DNA from: Populus alba
Taxonomy: Eukaryota > Streptophyta > Magnoliopsida > Malpighiales > Salicaceae
Assembly (NCBI RefSeq): GCF_005239225.2
Contig: NC_133293.1
Span: 7,688,001 to 7,752,000, forward strand
Length of the DNA stretch: 64,000 nucleotides
Direction of reading: 5' to 3'
The position numbers and the translations under genes are program-made. Within the stretch, counting starts at the first letter, position 1. The number at the start of each line of letters is the position of its first letter. This document shows, piece after piece, positions 1-11,452 of this stretch. The notes under the pieces are model-generated. The model saw only the letters and a list, made by a program, of their open reading frames with translations, was not told the DNA's origin and searched no databases.

Positions 1-1370
1 TGAACTTGCGGTTAAAATTCTGCTTTATAATTTATTTTCCTTTAAAATATTGTTGGACTTGTTACGGAGTGTTTTTTTCAATTAGTTTTTCTATTTTATT
101 TTTTTATTTTTCAAATTATATTTGTTAAATTTTTTTATATTGAGCTTGATTATATTTATTTTGTATTTTTTTCTTTTAAACATTGTTGATTGCTACAGTG
201 GTTTCTCTGATGGTTTTTTTTGTTTTTGTTTTTATTTCTCCAAAATTATCTTTTTTTATTTTATTTTTTTAATTAGGAGCTGATTAAAAATTACAGTTAC
301 AATATATGAGGAAAGTACTATAACTTTTCCTTGCCAAATTACTGTGGATTGCTAAAATGTTTTTTCTTATGTGGTTTTTTCTGTTTTCTTATGTTTTTTT
401 TTCTAAAATTGTCTTTGTCAATTTTATTCTTTAAATATTAAGCTGTTTAATAATTGCAAATTACAAATAAATACAAGTTTTTCCTCACAAAAACACTATG
501 GATTGATACAATTTTTTCCTTACATGGTTTTTTTCCAGTTTCTTTTTGTGTTTTGCTTTTTGTTTATAATATTTTTTTTTAAATTATCTTCGTCGATTTT
601 TTTTTTTTAATATCGAGTTGAGGTTAGAATTTAACTTTGTAATAAAGCTTAATCATGTGGGGGAAAACACTGTAGATTTCCTCACAAAACATTGTTGAAA
701 ATTACTATTAAAAGTCATTTATAAATAATGTTAAATCATGTGGGGAAGCACTGTAGCTTTCATTACAAAATATCGTGAATTGCTACAGTGTTTCCAACAT
801 GATTTTTTTTCCTTTTTTTGTGTTTTCTTTAATATTTTTTTTTCTAAAATTATCTTTGTTGATTAATATTTTTTTAATATTGAGCCGATTAAGAATTTAG
901 CTTTTATAATTTTTTTTTAAAACACTGTGAAATTATTGCAGTGTTTTTCCATATGATTTTTTTATTATTTTTTCCAAAATTATCTTTGTTTATTTTTTAA
1001 AAAATATTAAGTTGGTTAAGAATTATAATTAATATAATAAAGTTAAATCATATAGGGAAAGCGTTATAGTTTTTCTTACAAAACAATAAGGATTGCTACA
1101 TATTTATCTAAATGGTTTTTTATTTTATTTATTGGGGATAAAGCACTGTAGTTTTCCTCATAAAATATTTATCAATTGCTACAATGTTTTTTCTTATAGG
1201 TTTTTTTCCTTCCAAATTATCTTTGTTGGTTTTTTTAATATTAAGTTGGTAGAAAATTTAGCTTGTAATTTTATTTCTTTTTATTAACAGAAAGCTAAAT
1301 CATGTGGCGAAAGCAATGTATCTTTCCTCCCAAAACATTATGGATTGCTACAAATCATTTTTGTTCAGTC
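1..1370. repeat. Degenerate tandem repeat array, left edge
   Basis: No gene is visible. A mixed motif recurs: a block like 'attatctttgttgattttt', then 'aatcatgtggggaaagc', 'actgtagctttcctcac', 'ggattgctacagtg' and a long T-rich tail. The 'gattgctacagtg' block is near 184, 347, 499, 774, 928, 1088, 1171 and 1342, so spacing is often 150-163 bp, with some short or missing units. This is a diverged satellite-like array that continues beyond the window. I cannot name the satellite family. Confidence 0.65.
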
Positions 1371-1615
1371 TCTAAGTTTTGATCACCAACACAATTTTTT
1401 TTTCCCGTCATGAAATATTAGCTCCATCATATCTTTAGTTTCTATTACTTATCTAGCGTTGGTTCACAATTATAACACTATTAAATATATTTATTTTATA
1501 GCCCGCCGGCAGCGCCATGTGGGCATGTATCTCGTGTTATATATATATATATGATCCGACAAAGCGTGAGACAGCCGACCTATCTTTGCCACTACTTGAC
1601 TATTTGTTTAGGGCT

Positions 1616-2585
1616 TCAAGCCTCAAGGTTTTGATGTATATTATTGTTTTGGAGGAGCACGCACATTCTACAAATGTCTTCTCCCTTTACACAATTAAAT
1701 TGAGGTGCACTTAAAAATCGCGGATATTCATCACCCATGGCTAGCTCTCCAAACTCTTCAGCAGACCTCCAAATTGCTAACGAAGCACCATCCCCTTGGA
1801 TTATACTCACATAGTTCTTATCAAATTCTTCGAGCTCTTTTCTTATTCGGCTGACCAAGCCCTGCAGTTCTAACTGATCATCACCATCCTCCATGGATGC
1901 TCCGTTAATATTCCAAGCAGTTACCGGCATAGTTTTCCGGTAATGGTGGGCGCAAACCTTTTGAGCATTTTCAAGCTGAGAGACAGCGTAGACTTTCTTG
2001 AAACCCCAAGTTTGACTTTGATGCAGTCATTGCACATTTCGAAATAATTGCTGATGCAGATTCCACCCCCGTTGTCTCTGGCACGCTTGTTCCGGCGGCT
2101 TTAGCCTTGAGAGCAGTGATCTTCGAAGCATCAAACAAGAACCTTTTTGTGAGATATATTCTCGTTGCATCAGTTGCACTGGAAGAACTGTGACTGGCAT
2201 ATCCATTTGTGGGAAAAAGCACCCATGAATAACGTTGATGCCACTTCTCTTGAGCTGAGAGCAATGGCGGCCCAGCACTCGATGAATGTTGCTAACGTTG
2301 ATGCATCTGCAATCTTGTGTGGAAGGCACGCCACAATTGCCAAGCCAATAAACTGGCTTGGACAACTAATTGACTACCTATGGCTGCTTCCTTGGATTCT
2401 ATAGCTGCAGGCAGGAATTGTTTTAACATTTCTGTATCAGGGTTTTTGAGAATGTCAGAGAGGATACATTTGACTCGACCATCAATAAATTCAGCCCCAT
2501 GGTCATCACTCATCACATTCGATGGAAAGAATCGTCTTTTGAGGCATGATTTGTCTGCGAGTGGGTAAAAAAGAATGACAGAGAG
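1616..2585 (-). pseudogene. BAHD acyltransferase pseudogene (vinorine synthase-like)
   Basis: BAHD enzymes transfer acyl groups from CoA thioesters to alcohols or amines and are cytosolic. Read on the minus strand, family blocks appear in the right order but in three frames: a 'FYPLADKS...DDHGAEF' block near 2490-2560, 'LKQFLPAAIESKEA' near 2410, the catalytic HxxxD as HKIAD at 2305-2319, 'TKRFLFDASKI' and 'SKCAMTASKSN' near 2010-2160, and 'LQGLVSRIRKELEEF' near 1820-1880. At least three frameshifts separate them. The N-terminus before the FYPLA block and the C-terminal DFGWG region are missing. It is therefore a truncated, non-functional copy. Family assignment rests on several aligned motifs and is secure; substrate cannot be inferred. 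It lies downstream of the first PP2A B' gene. Confidence 0.85.
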
Positions 2586-3623
2586 GTCTTCAGTAGCAGC
2601 GACCTTTCAGTGGCTTTGGCAAAGGTGATCACCAGGAATTCATGGCTAAAAGAAAAGCAATAGAGGATGGTTTGATAGTTTCTCACTGCATGATCTCACC
2701 TCTCATTGCAAGAGACATCGTGTTCCTGCTGTTTTTGAGACAAACACTGCCTTGCAAGGATAATTAAATATAGTTTTTCAAGAATTAATGGGCTAGGAAC
2801 AAATATATAGTTGAACATAATTGCTAGCCCTAGGTGCATAAAAACGAACCCAGGAATCTCTCTACGAAGATCAATCGGAGATGGATTCGTTTTCCGAAAC
2901 ATGGCTTCTGCTGAAAGACAGTGAACAAGGTACATGGTTAAAAGGATCAAAATTACGACACCATTACCATAAATAAAAGAGGAAATCAACGACATGAAAA
3001 TTACATGGGAGATGCTGAGATGTCTTGAGTGAGGAGACAAACAAAATCCAAAACGATCCATCAGAGAAAATCTCTTTGCAATTAACCCCATTCAAATCTA
3101 TCGTTATTAATAAAAAAGCAAAATTCACACCCACAAAAAAGTTTCACTTTTACACAATAAAACATATATATGATACATGCAAATAAGAAATGAGATCAAA
3201 GTGTTGGTAAAACACGACCAAAACTAAAATCAAGACAGTTCCTTAAATCACCTGTGTGATCTGTAGCTTCTTCATGTGACGCTCTAAATATCAAATACGA
3301 ATAAAAATTAACAAAATTTACTAGTTTTTCCCTCTCCATTATAAATGTGAGTTCAGCTATTAGCTCTTGGCCTTACCCAGTATATAGTCCCCCCAGCAAA
3401 CAGCAGAGTTGTCAGCTACATTGCTACACAATGATATCATACCCTGAACATCTTGACGTTGGGAACCAGAAAAGAGAAATCGGGCATGGATCCATGAGAA
3501 TATCAAACTCATAACACATAATGACCATCTTGCCACTCCGAGACCAGTCAATGAAATTGAATAATTTTATACAACATATGGATAACACTATCTCTAGCCG
3601 GAAGATGTTAAGGTGGGTATAGC
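2586..3623. other. Intergenic and 3' flank of the first PP2A B' gene
   Basis: The lower part is AT-rich with no supported gene. The portion just below 3624 lies downstream of the PP2A B' stop codon on the minus strand and probably includes its 3' untranslated region. An open frame at 2696-3091 on the minus strand has no recognisable family features. Confidence 0.5.
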
Positions 3624-6600
3624 TCAGGGAACAAGGACTGCTTCACTACTCGCGGCTTTTGTTGCCGCAATCTCTTCTAAGCGTTTCCAGGTCGCTTCTT
3701 GTTTTGTTTTGATCTCCTCTGCCTTCGCTTCATTTTCTTGAAACTGGCGTAAGCACTCCTCGAACAGCTCAGGGTCAATATCAGCAAAGATCTTGCGAAC
3801 ATTAACTGTTAAGCTCTGCACCACCTGATTCCAGTGGTTACGTCCATTTTTTTCCAGGGCAGGAAAGATAATGGGGAGTATAACTTTGCGGTTCTGTCTA
3901 ATTAAGTTCTCAATATGATCATTGTTCCACAAGTACAAAGCCCTTTCTGCCACCTGTAAGAGCAAGAATCAGTAAACTTACCTTTGAATTAGGAAACAAG
4001 TGCCATGAAAGATACGCACATTATAAAGAGTCAACCTGAATCTCAATATTTGAAAAAAAAATGATAACAGTAGATAACCAAGACTACAATAAGAGCAGAA
4101 AACATTTACAGTAAGCCCCTCAGCCAAGACTTTTATGTATTCCAAAAAATAGGAAAATAATTCAGAAATGAACACCTTAGTTGAATCCAAATTGATTTAA
4201 TTAATTAAAGTTCAAAGCTTTGGAAGTCATGGCTATAGCATTGATCAGACTGCAATTTATTAAGCCTAATTTAAAAAGAAACTAGACATACTATTTGCAT
4301 TTGGTGATTATGAAGAGATAATATATGAAGATGGCCTAATCACTAGCAGAACCAGCACTACAGCCTCTTGCCTTAAAGTTGTCCCTGCCAATGATAAAGC
4401 AATTCCCGAACTCGAAACAGGGGATCAAAACAGTTCTGTAGAAACTAGTTTATAATATAATGTGACTGATCTCCACATGCATCATTAATCTTTTAACATC
4501 CAGACCAATGAATAAACAACAAGCACCACAAGCACAATCTGAAATAGTCACCTTCACCACTAGCACATTACCCTAGTCGCCACTTGCCACTCAATCAACC
4601 TAACACCACAAACTATTACCCCCGGCACCAAAATTGCATACACACCTACAATGCCACCAAATTAATAACTCACGCCATCTGGCACCATCACTGGCATCAC
4701 TCATAATACCATCATTGGCACACATAACATCATCTTTGTCAAGCCTAACTTCAAGGCTGCAACTGATGTGGAACCTATAAATCATATATGGCCTAGTGTT
4801 GAAATAAGCACATTTAGTGTGTCTGGACTGCTTGAAGACGTATGCCATGGAGAATGTAAGGCACAAAGCAAAATCCAGACAAGGACAAGGAGAGATCAGA
4901 GAATGGTCCCACATCAAGTGCTTCCAAAATTGGCATGACACCGGCACCCTAGGTTAACACCTGCCAATTCCTATTCCTTAAATATAGAGATCCTGAAATC
5001 TTCTATTTACTACACTTCTGTTGCAAGTGCTGCAGCTTCTTTTGTTTTTTGATCTACATGTATTCAAACAAATAGTACGTGATAACCAGTAATTGATTGA
5101 TTCAATCCACTTTATACGGCATTTCATTAGCAATAAAAAATTGGCTTTTCAACTATTCATATTTCATTTATCTGCAACATAAGTTGAAAACCCAAGTCTG
5201 ACTCGAGACATAAGAGCAAAAACAACACTCCACGAGAACAAAAACAGCACCCTAGGATGACACCTGCCAATTGCTATTCCTTAAATATAGAGATCCTGAA
5301 ATCTTCTATTTACTACACTTCGGTTGCAAGTGCTTCAGCTTCTTTTGTTTTTTGATCTACATGTATTCGAACAAATAGTACGCGATAACCATTAATTGAT
5401 TGATTCAATCCACTTTATACGACATTCCATTAGCAATAAAAAATTAGCTTTTCAACAATTCATCTTTCATTTAAGCGCAACATAAGTTGAAAACCTAAGT
5501 CTGAAACGTGACAAAAGAGCAAAATTGGCACTCCATATACAGTTCTTAGGAGCTGGGACCAAGCTGCCAGAGCATTCCAAAATATTGGCTACCCCTGAGT
5601 AGCACATGGGTCCATCAATCATCCATGGGATGAGAGACATGCTATGGAAGACTGCATAGGCTACAATCCCTTTAAATATCTGCTAAAGAACTGCCCTAAG
5701 AAGCAGCATGTCCCCATTAGGAAATTAGAAAAACAATCCTAACCCATAAGAACTGCCTGAACTAACATTGAAGTAGCAGTGTTCCCTCTCAACATAGGGT
5801 ACTAATTTATAATATAGCTTGTGCACAGAGGAAAACTGACTCAACACAGAAGAAAAGGCTTATATTCACTCCTATGTTTTTGGTTCTCAACTACGGCATG
5901 TTTAATTATAGGTGGTTAAAAAGAGAATATAGCTCAACAGTCGAGAAGTATTGCAGTACACACCACATGAAGACACGCACAGAAAGGAAAATCTTGAGAA
6001 CAGCTGAATATGTTTCTTCAAGTCTTAGATGTTAACAACATTCATAGTCTCATTCTTGATAGGCTATATTTGTTTACTTGGCAATACCAGTTTCGCAACC
6101 AACCATTGTATCAGCTTAAATTTTATTTAAGTTTTGAGTACAGCACCAAGTAACACAGCTTCTGCATGATTTGCAGTCACCACAGACAGTTTCCTAAGAA
6201 CTATACGCTTCTAGAGAGGCCATCACCCCATATTGAATGCATGTGATTCCTTATTGGTGGCTATTATTGGCAACTAGATTTTTTTATTATAATTACTTGT
6301 CTTGAATGTTTTCAGAACCAGCACCATCATCAAACAAAGGAAGGAGAGGACAAGAAACAAAAGTTGAACCAAGGTTAAACTAGGATTGAAAAACTATATA
6401 TATTTATTAAAATTTGTCAGAGAATAAGGTAAGTTTTCGGGAACAAATCCAGAAAAAAGAAGTGTGAAACTTGGATTCAGTTCAAATGTTATTATAAGCC
6501 AAAGACCAACCTGCAAGTGACCAACAGTGTAAATGAAAGAGTATCCATCTTACTATCAAATATAGTCTAGTCAAGGAATTAATTCCTTTATTTTCCTATT

Positions 6601-7607
6601 ATACCAGTTAAACTTCTAAATACAACTACTTCTCAAAAAGAACAGAGCAGTTTTTGAAAATGTGCAAAAAAAAAATGCACTGGCATTGTGTTGTATTTAT
6701 TGAGATTTCTAAAACTGTATGAAAAGTTAAACAAGACATTCTTCGTGGCACAAAGGGAATAAGTATTACTTACCATCATACTTGTCAAGCCCAGGCCATT
6801 TACCGATTCATGTCAGCCAGTTTTTCACCCAATTCGCAAAATGGTTATTAAATTCAACTAGAACTGTAACCCAATGACAAATTCCCGGTTACAGCAGCTC
6901 CAATTGTGGAAAGCATGCTTTTATAATTCCAGTTTCTATATTTGACAGGTAAATACAATTATAGCCCATGTGTTTTCATAATTTTCTATTTGCATACCAC
7001 TAGTTCAACTTTTGTTGATCAATAACATGAAAATTCTTTACAAAACTCGCAATGAGAAGCCAAATCATCAACCAGTTAAGAAGTCAACCTATTAACTAAT
7101 AGCATAAGCATTTGCCCAGTAACACACATCGCACCAAAGACATCAAATGGTACGGAATCTGGTCACTACATCAGTGGCTAACATGAAATAGTTGCCAAGT
7201 CAACTCTTTTAAAACCTTAAAAAATTAAATAATTTATTGAAGATAAAATGGAAATAGTTACAAAAAAAACTGAGGCCAAGTACAAAATTCTTAAGCCTAC
7301 CACCAAAGCAAAAGAAATAAATCTGGCTCAAAGTTCTGAAAATTGCACAATTGTATCATAACAAAATTACGCTGCATAAAAAAGCAAGATGAAGAGAACT
7401 TTGATATTTGAAGACTGGACGACAGCAGTAAAAACAGACCAGAAGCTAACCGATGCAATAGGCAGATACCCTAGAAATTCTCAACAACTCAACCATGCTT
7501 CATCATGGCTTGAATAAAACATTAAATTCTTGTCAAATCAAAGATGAGAACGAGATAACTTTAATTGTTCTTCATGGAGAGGTAACTTTAATGATCCTTT
7601 ATCTAGC

Positions 7608-7646
<39 letters not shown>

Positions 7647-8887
7647 ACATATTTACAGTATATTACCTGGAAGTGTGAACTGCTCAAGCAACGAGCTATT
7701 TGACGAAACAGGGGTACCATACATCTTTGGAATTCTGCTGGTTGAGTTGCTTCTAAGACTTCCTCCAACTCACTTAGGAACATGACCTCCTTGGAACTAT
7801 TAGTAATTGGCCAGTACTTTGATAAACCTCTTATAACAGTGTCAGCAAGCTTGCAGTCTTTCTCCACAAACTGTGTAATGCAGTATGATAATTGCTGATG
7901 GTACATAGGTAAACACTTTGGCTTGTGAAGGGGGATCAGTGCCCGAACAAGGAACAATTTGTGTTCTTCTTTTAGAGGTAAAGCAAACCCATTGATTATG
8001 CTACCCAACACCTCTAAAAGCTCAGCAATCCCATTATGCTTCTCCGTTTCAAAAATAAAACGGAAGAAGATATTATTGATAGCCTTCCTGATGAATGGGC
8101 GATGCACCATAAACTTTCCATAGATGCGATGTAGAATTGTCTTCAGATACTCTCTCTCCCTTGGATCCTCAGAATCAAAGAGATCTAACAACTTGAGAAC
8201 AAAAGAGTGATCGACATACCTCTTAGCCAACTTTGCATCTGTCTCAGGTGATGCAACAAATCTAAGAAAGAATTCATACACAATTTGCAAGTGAGGCCAT
8301 GCTGGGTCCATCATGGGCTCCTCCTCTTCCAAATCAAAGGCCTCTAATACCTTATTCTCCCGGGTCTGTGGAGTACGCGGCCTAAATAAATTAACAGATA
8401 CCACCTTTATAACTTCTTGCATGACAGTTTCCGTGAACTTCCCGTTTGCAGAAGTAACATAATCCACGAGCTCAAGCAACGTCTGGCGCTTGATATCCTT
8501 TTCTTTCAAATTTTTAGTGGGGTCAGAAAAGTCAAACACCACACAGCACAAGTTGAGCTTTCTAATAAACAAGTTTTGCTTCTCAGAATTCGGGACATCC
8601 CTAAATGTAGGCAATGCTTCATACGGTGGAGGCACTGAACTGCCATTCAGCTTTGGATTCCCAGCCTGGGTAGGCTTCATTCCATGACTAAAACCTAAAT
8701 GAGGAGCAGAATCAAGACCAGGAGGAGACGAGTTGTTTAAAGTTCCAAGCCTGTTGCTCTGGAAATCACTGGTGCTTTTAGAAGCTGAGGAAGTATTTGA
8801 AGGGGCAATAGATGGACCCCCAAATTCACGATTCTCGGATGACTTGGAAGGCTTCTTGGGAAGCCTACCAAGTATTTGTTTGATCAT
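3624..8887 (-). CDS. PP2A regulatory subunit B'/B56, copy 1
   Basis: B'/B56 subunits steer the protein phosphatase 2A core enzyme to its substrates. Two coding exons: 8887-7667 and 3953-3624, joined at ...SSHFQ|VAERAL... with GT-AG borders (CAG|gtaata, cttacag|GTG), giving 516 residues, normal for plants. Residues 1-90 are a Ser/Asn-rich variable leader starting [12 protein letters not shown]; the B56 HEAT-like solenoid runs from about 91 ([10 protein letters not shown]) to about 500, with the conserved [19 protein letters not shown] block. The C-terminus ends EAVLVP, with no SSL-type peroxisomal signal. The start resembles the Arabidopsis B'gamma/zeta/eta/theta subgroup. The 3.7 kb intron holds a 303-bp tandem duplication, and a GA repeat lies just past the donor. 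A close paralogue follows at 11453-14596 on the same strand. Confidence 0.96.
4944..5536. repeat. 303-bp tandem duplication inside PP2A B' intron
   Basis: Two head-to-tail copies, about 4944-5246 and 5247-5536, both beginning GCACCCTAGG and sharing blocks such as 'aaatatagagatcctgaaat' and 'attgattgattcaatccac' at a constant offset of 303 bases. Copies differ by scattered substitutions, so the duplication is not brand new. No coding potential. Confidence 0.9.
7611..7643. repeat. (GA)n microsatellite next to a splice donor
   Basis: About 16 GA dinucleotides (CT on the coding strand), beginning some 23 bases into the intron of the first PP2A B' gene. Read through in frame, it makes an artificial Ser-Leu tail. 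Confidence 0.95.
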
Positions 8888-9640
8888 AACTTTAAAAAAA
8901 AAAAAATTCTACGCGCACAAGGATCAAAGTTGCTGTTAAACCCACGCGCATACAGATTGTCCCCTAAAGCAGATTTCAGTCCATTAAAGGACAACACAAA
9001 CCCAACTTCAGAATCAGAGAAGAGTAACCAGATGCATAGAATCCATATCAAAGGAAACCACAGAAGAAAACAAACCCAGGATTGCTATCAGAAATCAAAC
9101 AAAACCCAGAAGCATTTTTTATTGCAGAAATCACCATCGACTTGGCTGTCCTTTATGGCTTTTTGAAAAGCTAAAAAATTCCAAAGATGGGAATCGAGAG
9201 AGACCCTTTAACTTGAAATTCAAAAAATTAAAGAAAGCAGATGCAGAAACTGAAGCAATAGAAAATCATGCATACACACACCAGTAGTATCTCCTTCGTT
9301 GAGTTCTTGTAGACCAAAAACCAGCTGATTCAGACAGTGATACGATCTCATCTGGGCTTGATCACAAACAACAACAAAAAAAAAGTAGCTTTTTTATCAT
9401 ATTAGACAGAATCGAAATCAATAAATTATGGGGATGGGAAATACGAAAGTTAAAACAGAAAAACAAAGAGGAGAAGAAGAAACAAGAATGTTTAATATTA
9501 CTTACAGAAGAAGCAGAGACTTCAAAAAGAAGAAGCAGAGCAACGAAAAGCTTTTATTTTTATTTTTCTTTTTCTTTTTCCTCGATTACTTTGGGCCAGA
9601 GAAGAGACAGGGAGAGAATGAGACCAAAGTGACCAAACCA
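8888..9640 (-). promoter_or_regulatory. 5' leader region of PP2A B' copy 1
   Basis: Upstream of the ATG at 8887 lies a CT-rich (coding strand) stretch typical of a plant leader. A good donor, CT|GTAAGTAATA, sits at 9506/9505 and a candidate acceptor, TTTAACAG, near 8931, so the leader probably contains an intron. Exact transcription start is not visible. Confidence 0.45.
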
Positions 9641-9971
9641 ACCCTCTAGACATTCACAGTTTCTAATCCTAAAGCAATGCCACTCTCTCCATCCATTCGG
9701 ACAACAGTTTTAACTTTTAAGGATAATAATTATGATAATAATTACGATAAGATATCTTTAACTTGCGTTATGGTTGATATTAAACGGGGAGGAGAAGTAA
9801 AATAAATTTATTTTTAAAATAATTGTAAAGTGAATTTTTATTTTTTTTAAAATAATAAATATAAAAAATATCTCATTTTAATCTTTTATATTTTTATCTC
9901 TTACGATCTTAAACAATAAATTAAATATTATCTAAATGTGTTTTTATTAGTATATTGATAAAATCATGTTA

Positions 9972-10205
9972 CATTTAAGCCTCTTTAGGAGTGTGGTTAC
10001 GATTATTTTTTAAAGTATTTTTTACTTAGAAATATATCAAAATAAAATTTTATTACTATTTTTTAAAAAATAATTTTTGATACTAGTATATCATTAAAAT
10101 GATTTAAAAATACCAAAAAATATTAATTTAAAACAAATAAAAAAAATAAAAATATTTTTAATTTTTTAAAAAAATATTTTTAAAATACAAAAACAAACAT
10201 TACCT
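9972..10205. mobile_element. AT-rich MITE-like copy (a)
   Basis: Begins with 'aggagtgtggttacg', passes through long A/T-rich arms including 'aatatatcaaaataa' and ends with 'acaaacattaccta'. Same organisation as at least ten other copies in this window. It lies a few hundred bases upstream of PP2A B' copy 1. Confidence 0.6.
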
Positions 10206-11452
10206 AACAAAATTTTTATATTTATCATAATATCATCCTTCTTTTGTGATCTTACTTTTCTTTTTGTTATTCGTCCCTTTTTCTTTCAAATTATCGGTGG
10301 AAAATTAAGGCCCCAGCCAAAAGTAAGAATCTATATCCGGATTATATAATTTTCCCAGCCAACCAAAAACAATTACCGTATAATAGATGCAGGATTTGAA
10401 AACTAGAAAAGAGTACTTACAGTGGTTTTTTATATGTATATCAATATCCTAAATTATCACAAATATTTTAGTTCTAATCTAATTATGTTCTCAAAATAGT
10501 AATGTGTTCAAGAAACACGGAAAGATGTTTTTCAAAATGTATTTTTATTTTGTATACATATATTTCTCTTAATAATTTTATTATAATAATGTGGAGATCA
10601 TTAGAAATATTTAAGATATTGGTCAAACTAAAACATATTTTTGCGCGAGGATTAATAGGAACTCAAGCTCAAAACTATATATCCTCTTACTGAGGATTCT
10701 TTTACTGCTAATATTTCAGGATAATGATGGACAGCAGAGTGACAACTGTGTTGTGTATTGTTTTTATCTAGAAATGATTTTTAATTTAATTTAGAAATAT
10801 GCTTGAATTATCCATAACAATGGTAGCTAGGTCTGTCAAACCCAACCCAGGTGCCAGTTGCAAAGGCGAGGAGGGAAGGTTCGAGGACTGGATCCAAATT
10901 CGTGTGGAATCAAATTACCATTAGTTATGAGATGATATTTACCCTTTTGTGTCTGTGATTAACACAGATGATGACAATTCCTACAGTCATATGGTGGATA
11001 TGGCATCATTGCACCTTCATCGAAAGAGGGTATTTCCATCATTGCCACCCTACTGTTTCACTATCTATAATGATGATAGCTCCTTGCACCAGAAGAATTG
11101 GCTAATCCATGGAAATGGGATTTCTTTCAGCATTTTCTGGCTAGCATTTCAAGCTAAAATGTAATTTGGGAAACTATAAAGTAATTTGCCTTTCAACTTT
11201 CTACCAGAGGCGATTACGTTTGACTTTTTAAGCTAAAAAAAAAAAAAAAAAGAGCAAGACTTGGTGAGAATGGAAGGATCAATATACAAAATGTTTATTA
11301 GGCAGTAAAGGAATTTTAAACCATATCAAACACCTACGAGAAGCATTATCAATATAATTAATCCATCTCAACAAAAATTGACAGTCCATGTTGATACCAA
11401 CAAACATCTAAGCTTCAGCAAACAGCTAACCTGACGCGGTGCAAGTGATTGT
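10206..11452. other. Intergenic region between the two PP2A B' genes
   Basis: AT-rich with a moderately GC-richer patch near 10840-11130. No gene supported. The last 100 or so bases are probably 3' untranslated sequence of the minus-strand gene above it; an A17 run lies near 11237. Confidence 0.5.

Noticed and set aside
2696..3091. 131-codon minus-strand frame with hydrophobic stretches
   Set aside because: No family pattern, AT-rich composition, no leader or splice context; likely chance.
7538..7666. Extension of PP2A B' exon 1 with a Ser-Leu repeat tail
   Set aside because: It reads past a good donor (CAG|gtaata) into the GA microsatellite; the next exon continues the conserved VAERAL block.
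10850..10910. Possible tRNA because of 'ggttcgaggactggatcc'
   Set aside because: No acceptor stem or anticodon arm could be paired around it. No tRNA or rRNA gene was seen in the window.
10949..11164. 71-codon plus-strand frame between the PP2A genes
   Set aside because: No similarity I recognise; sequence is unlike a structured protein and lacks gene signals.
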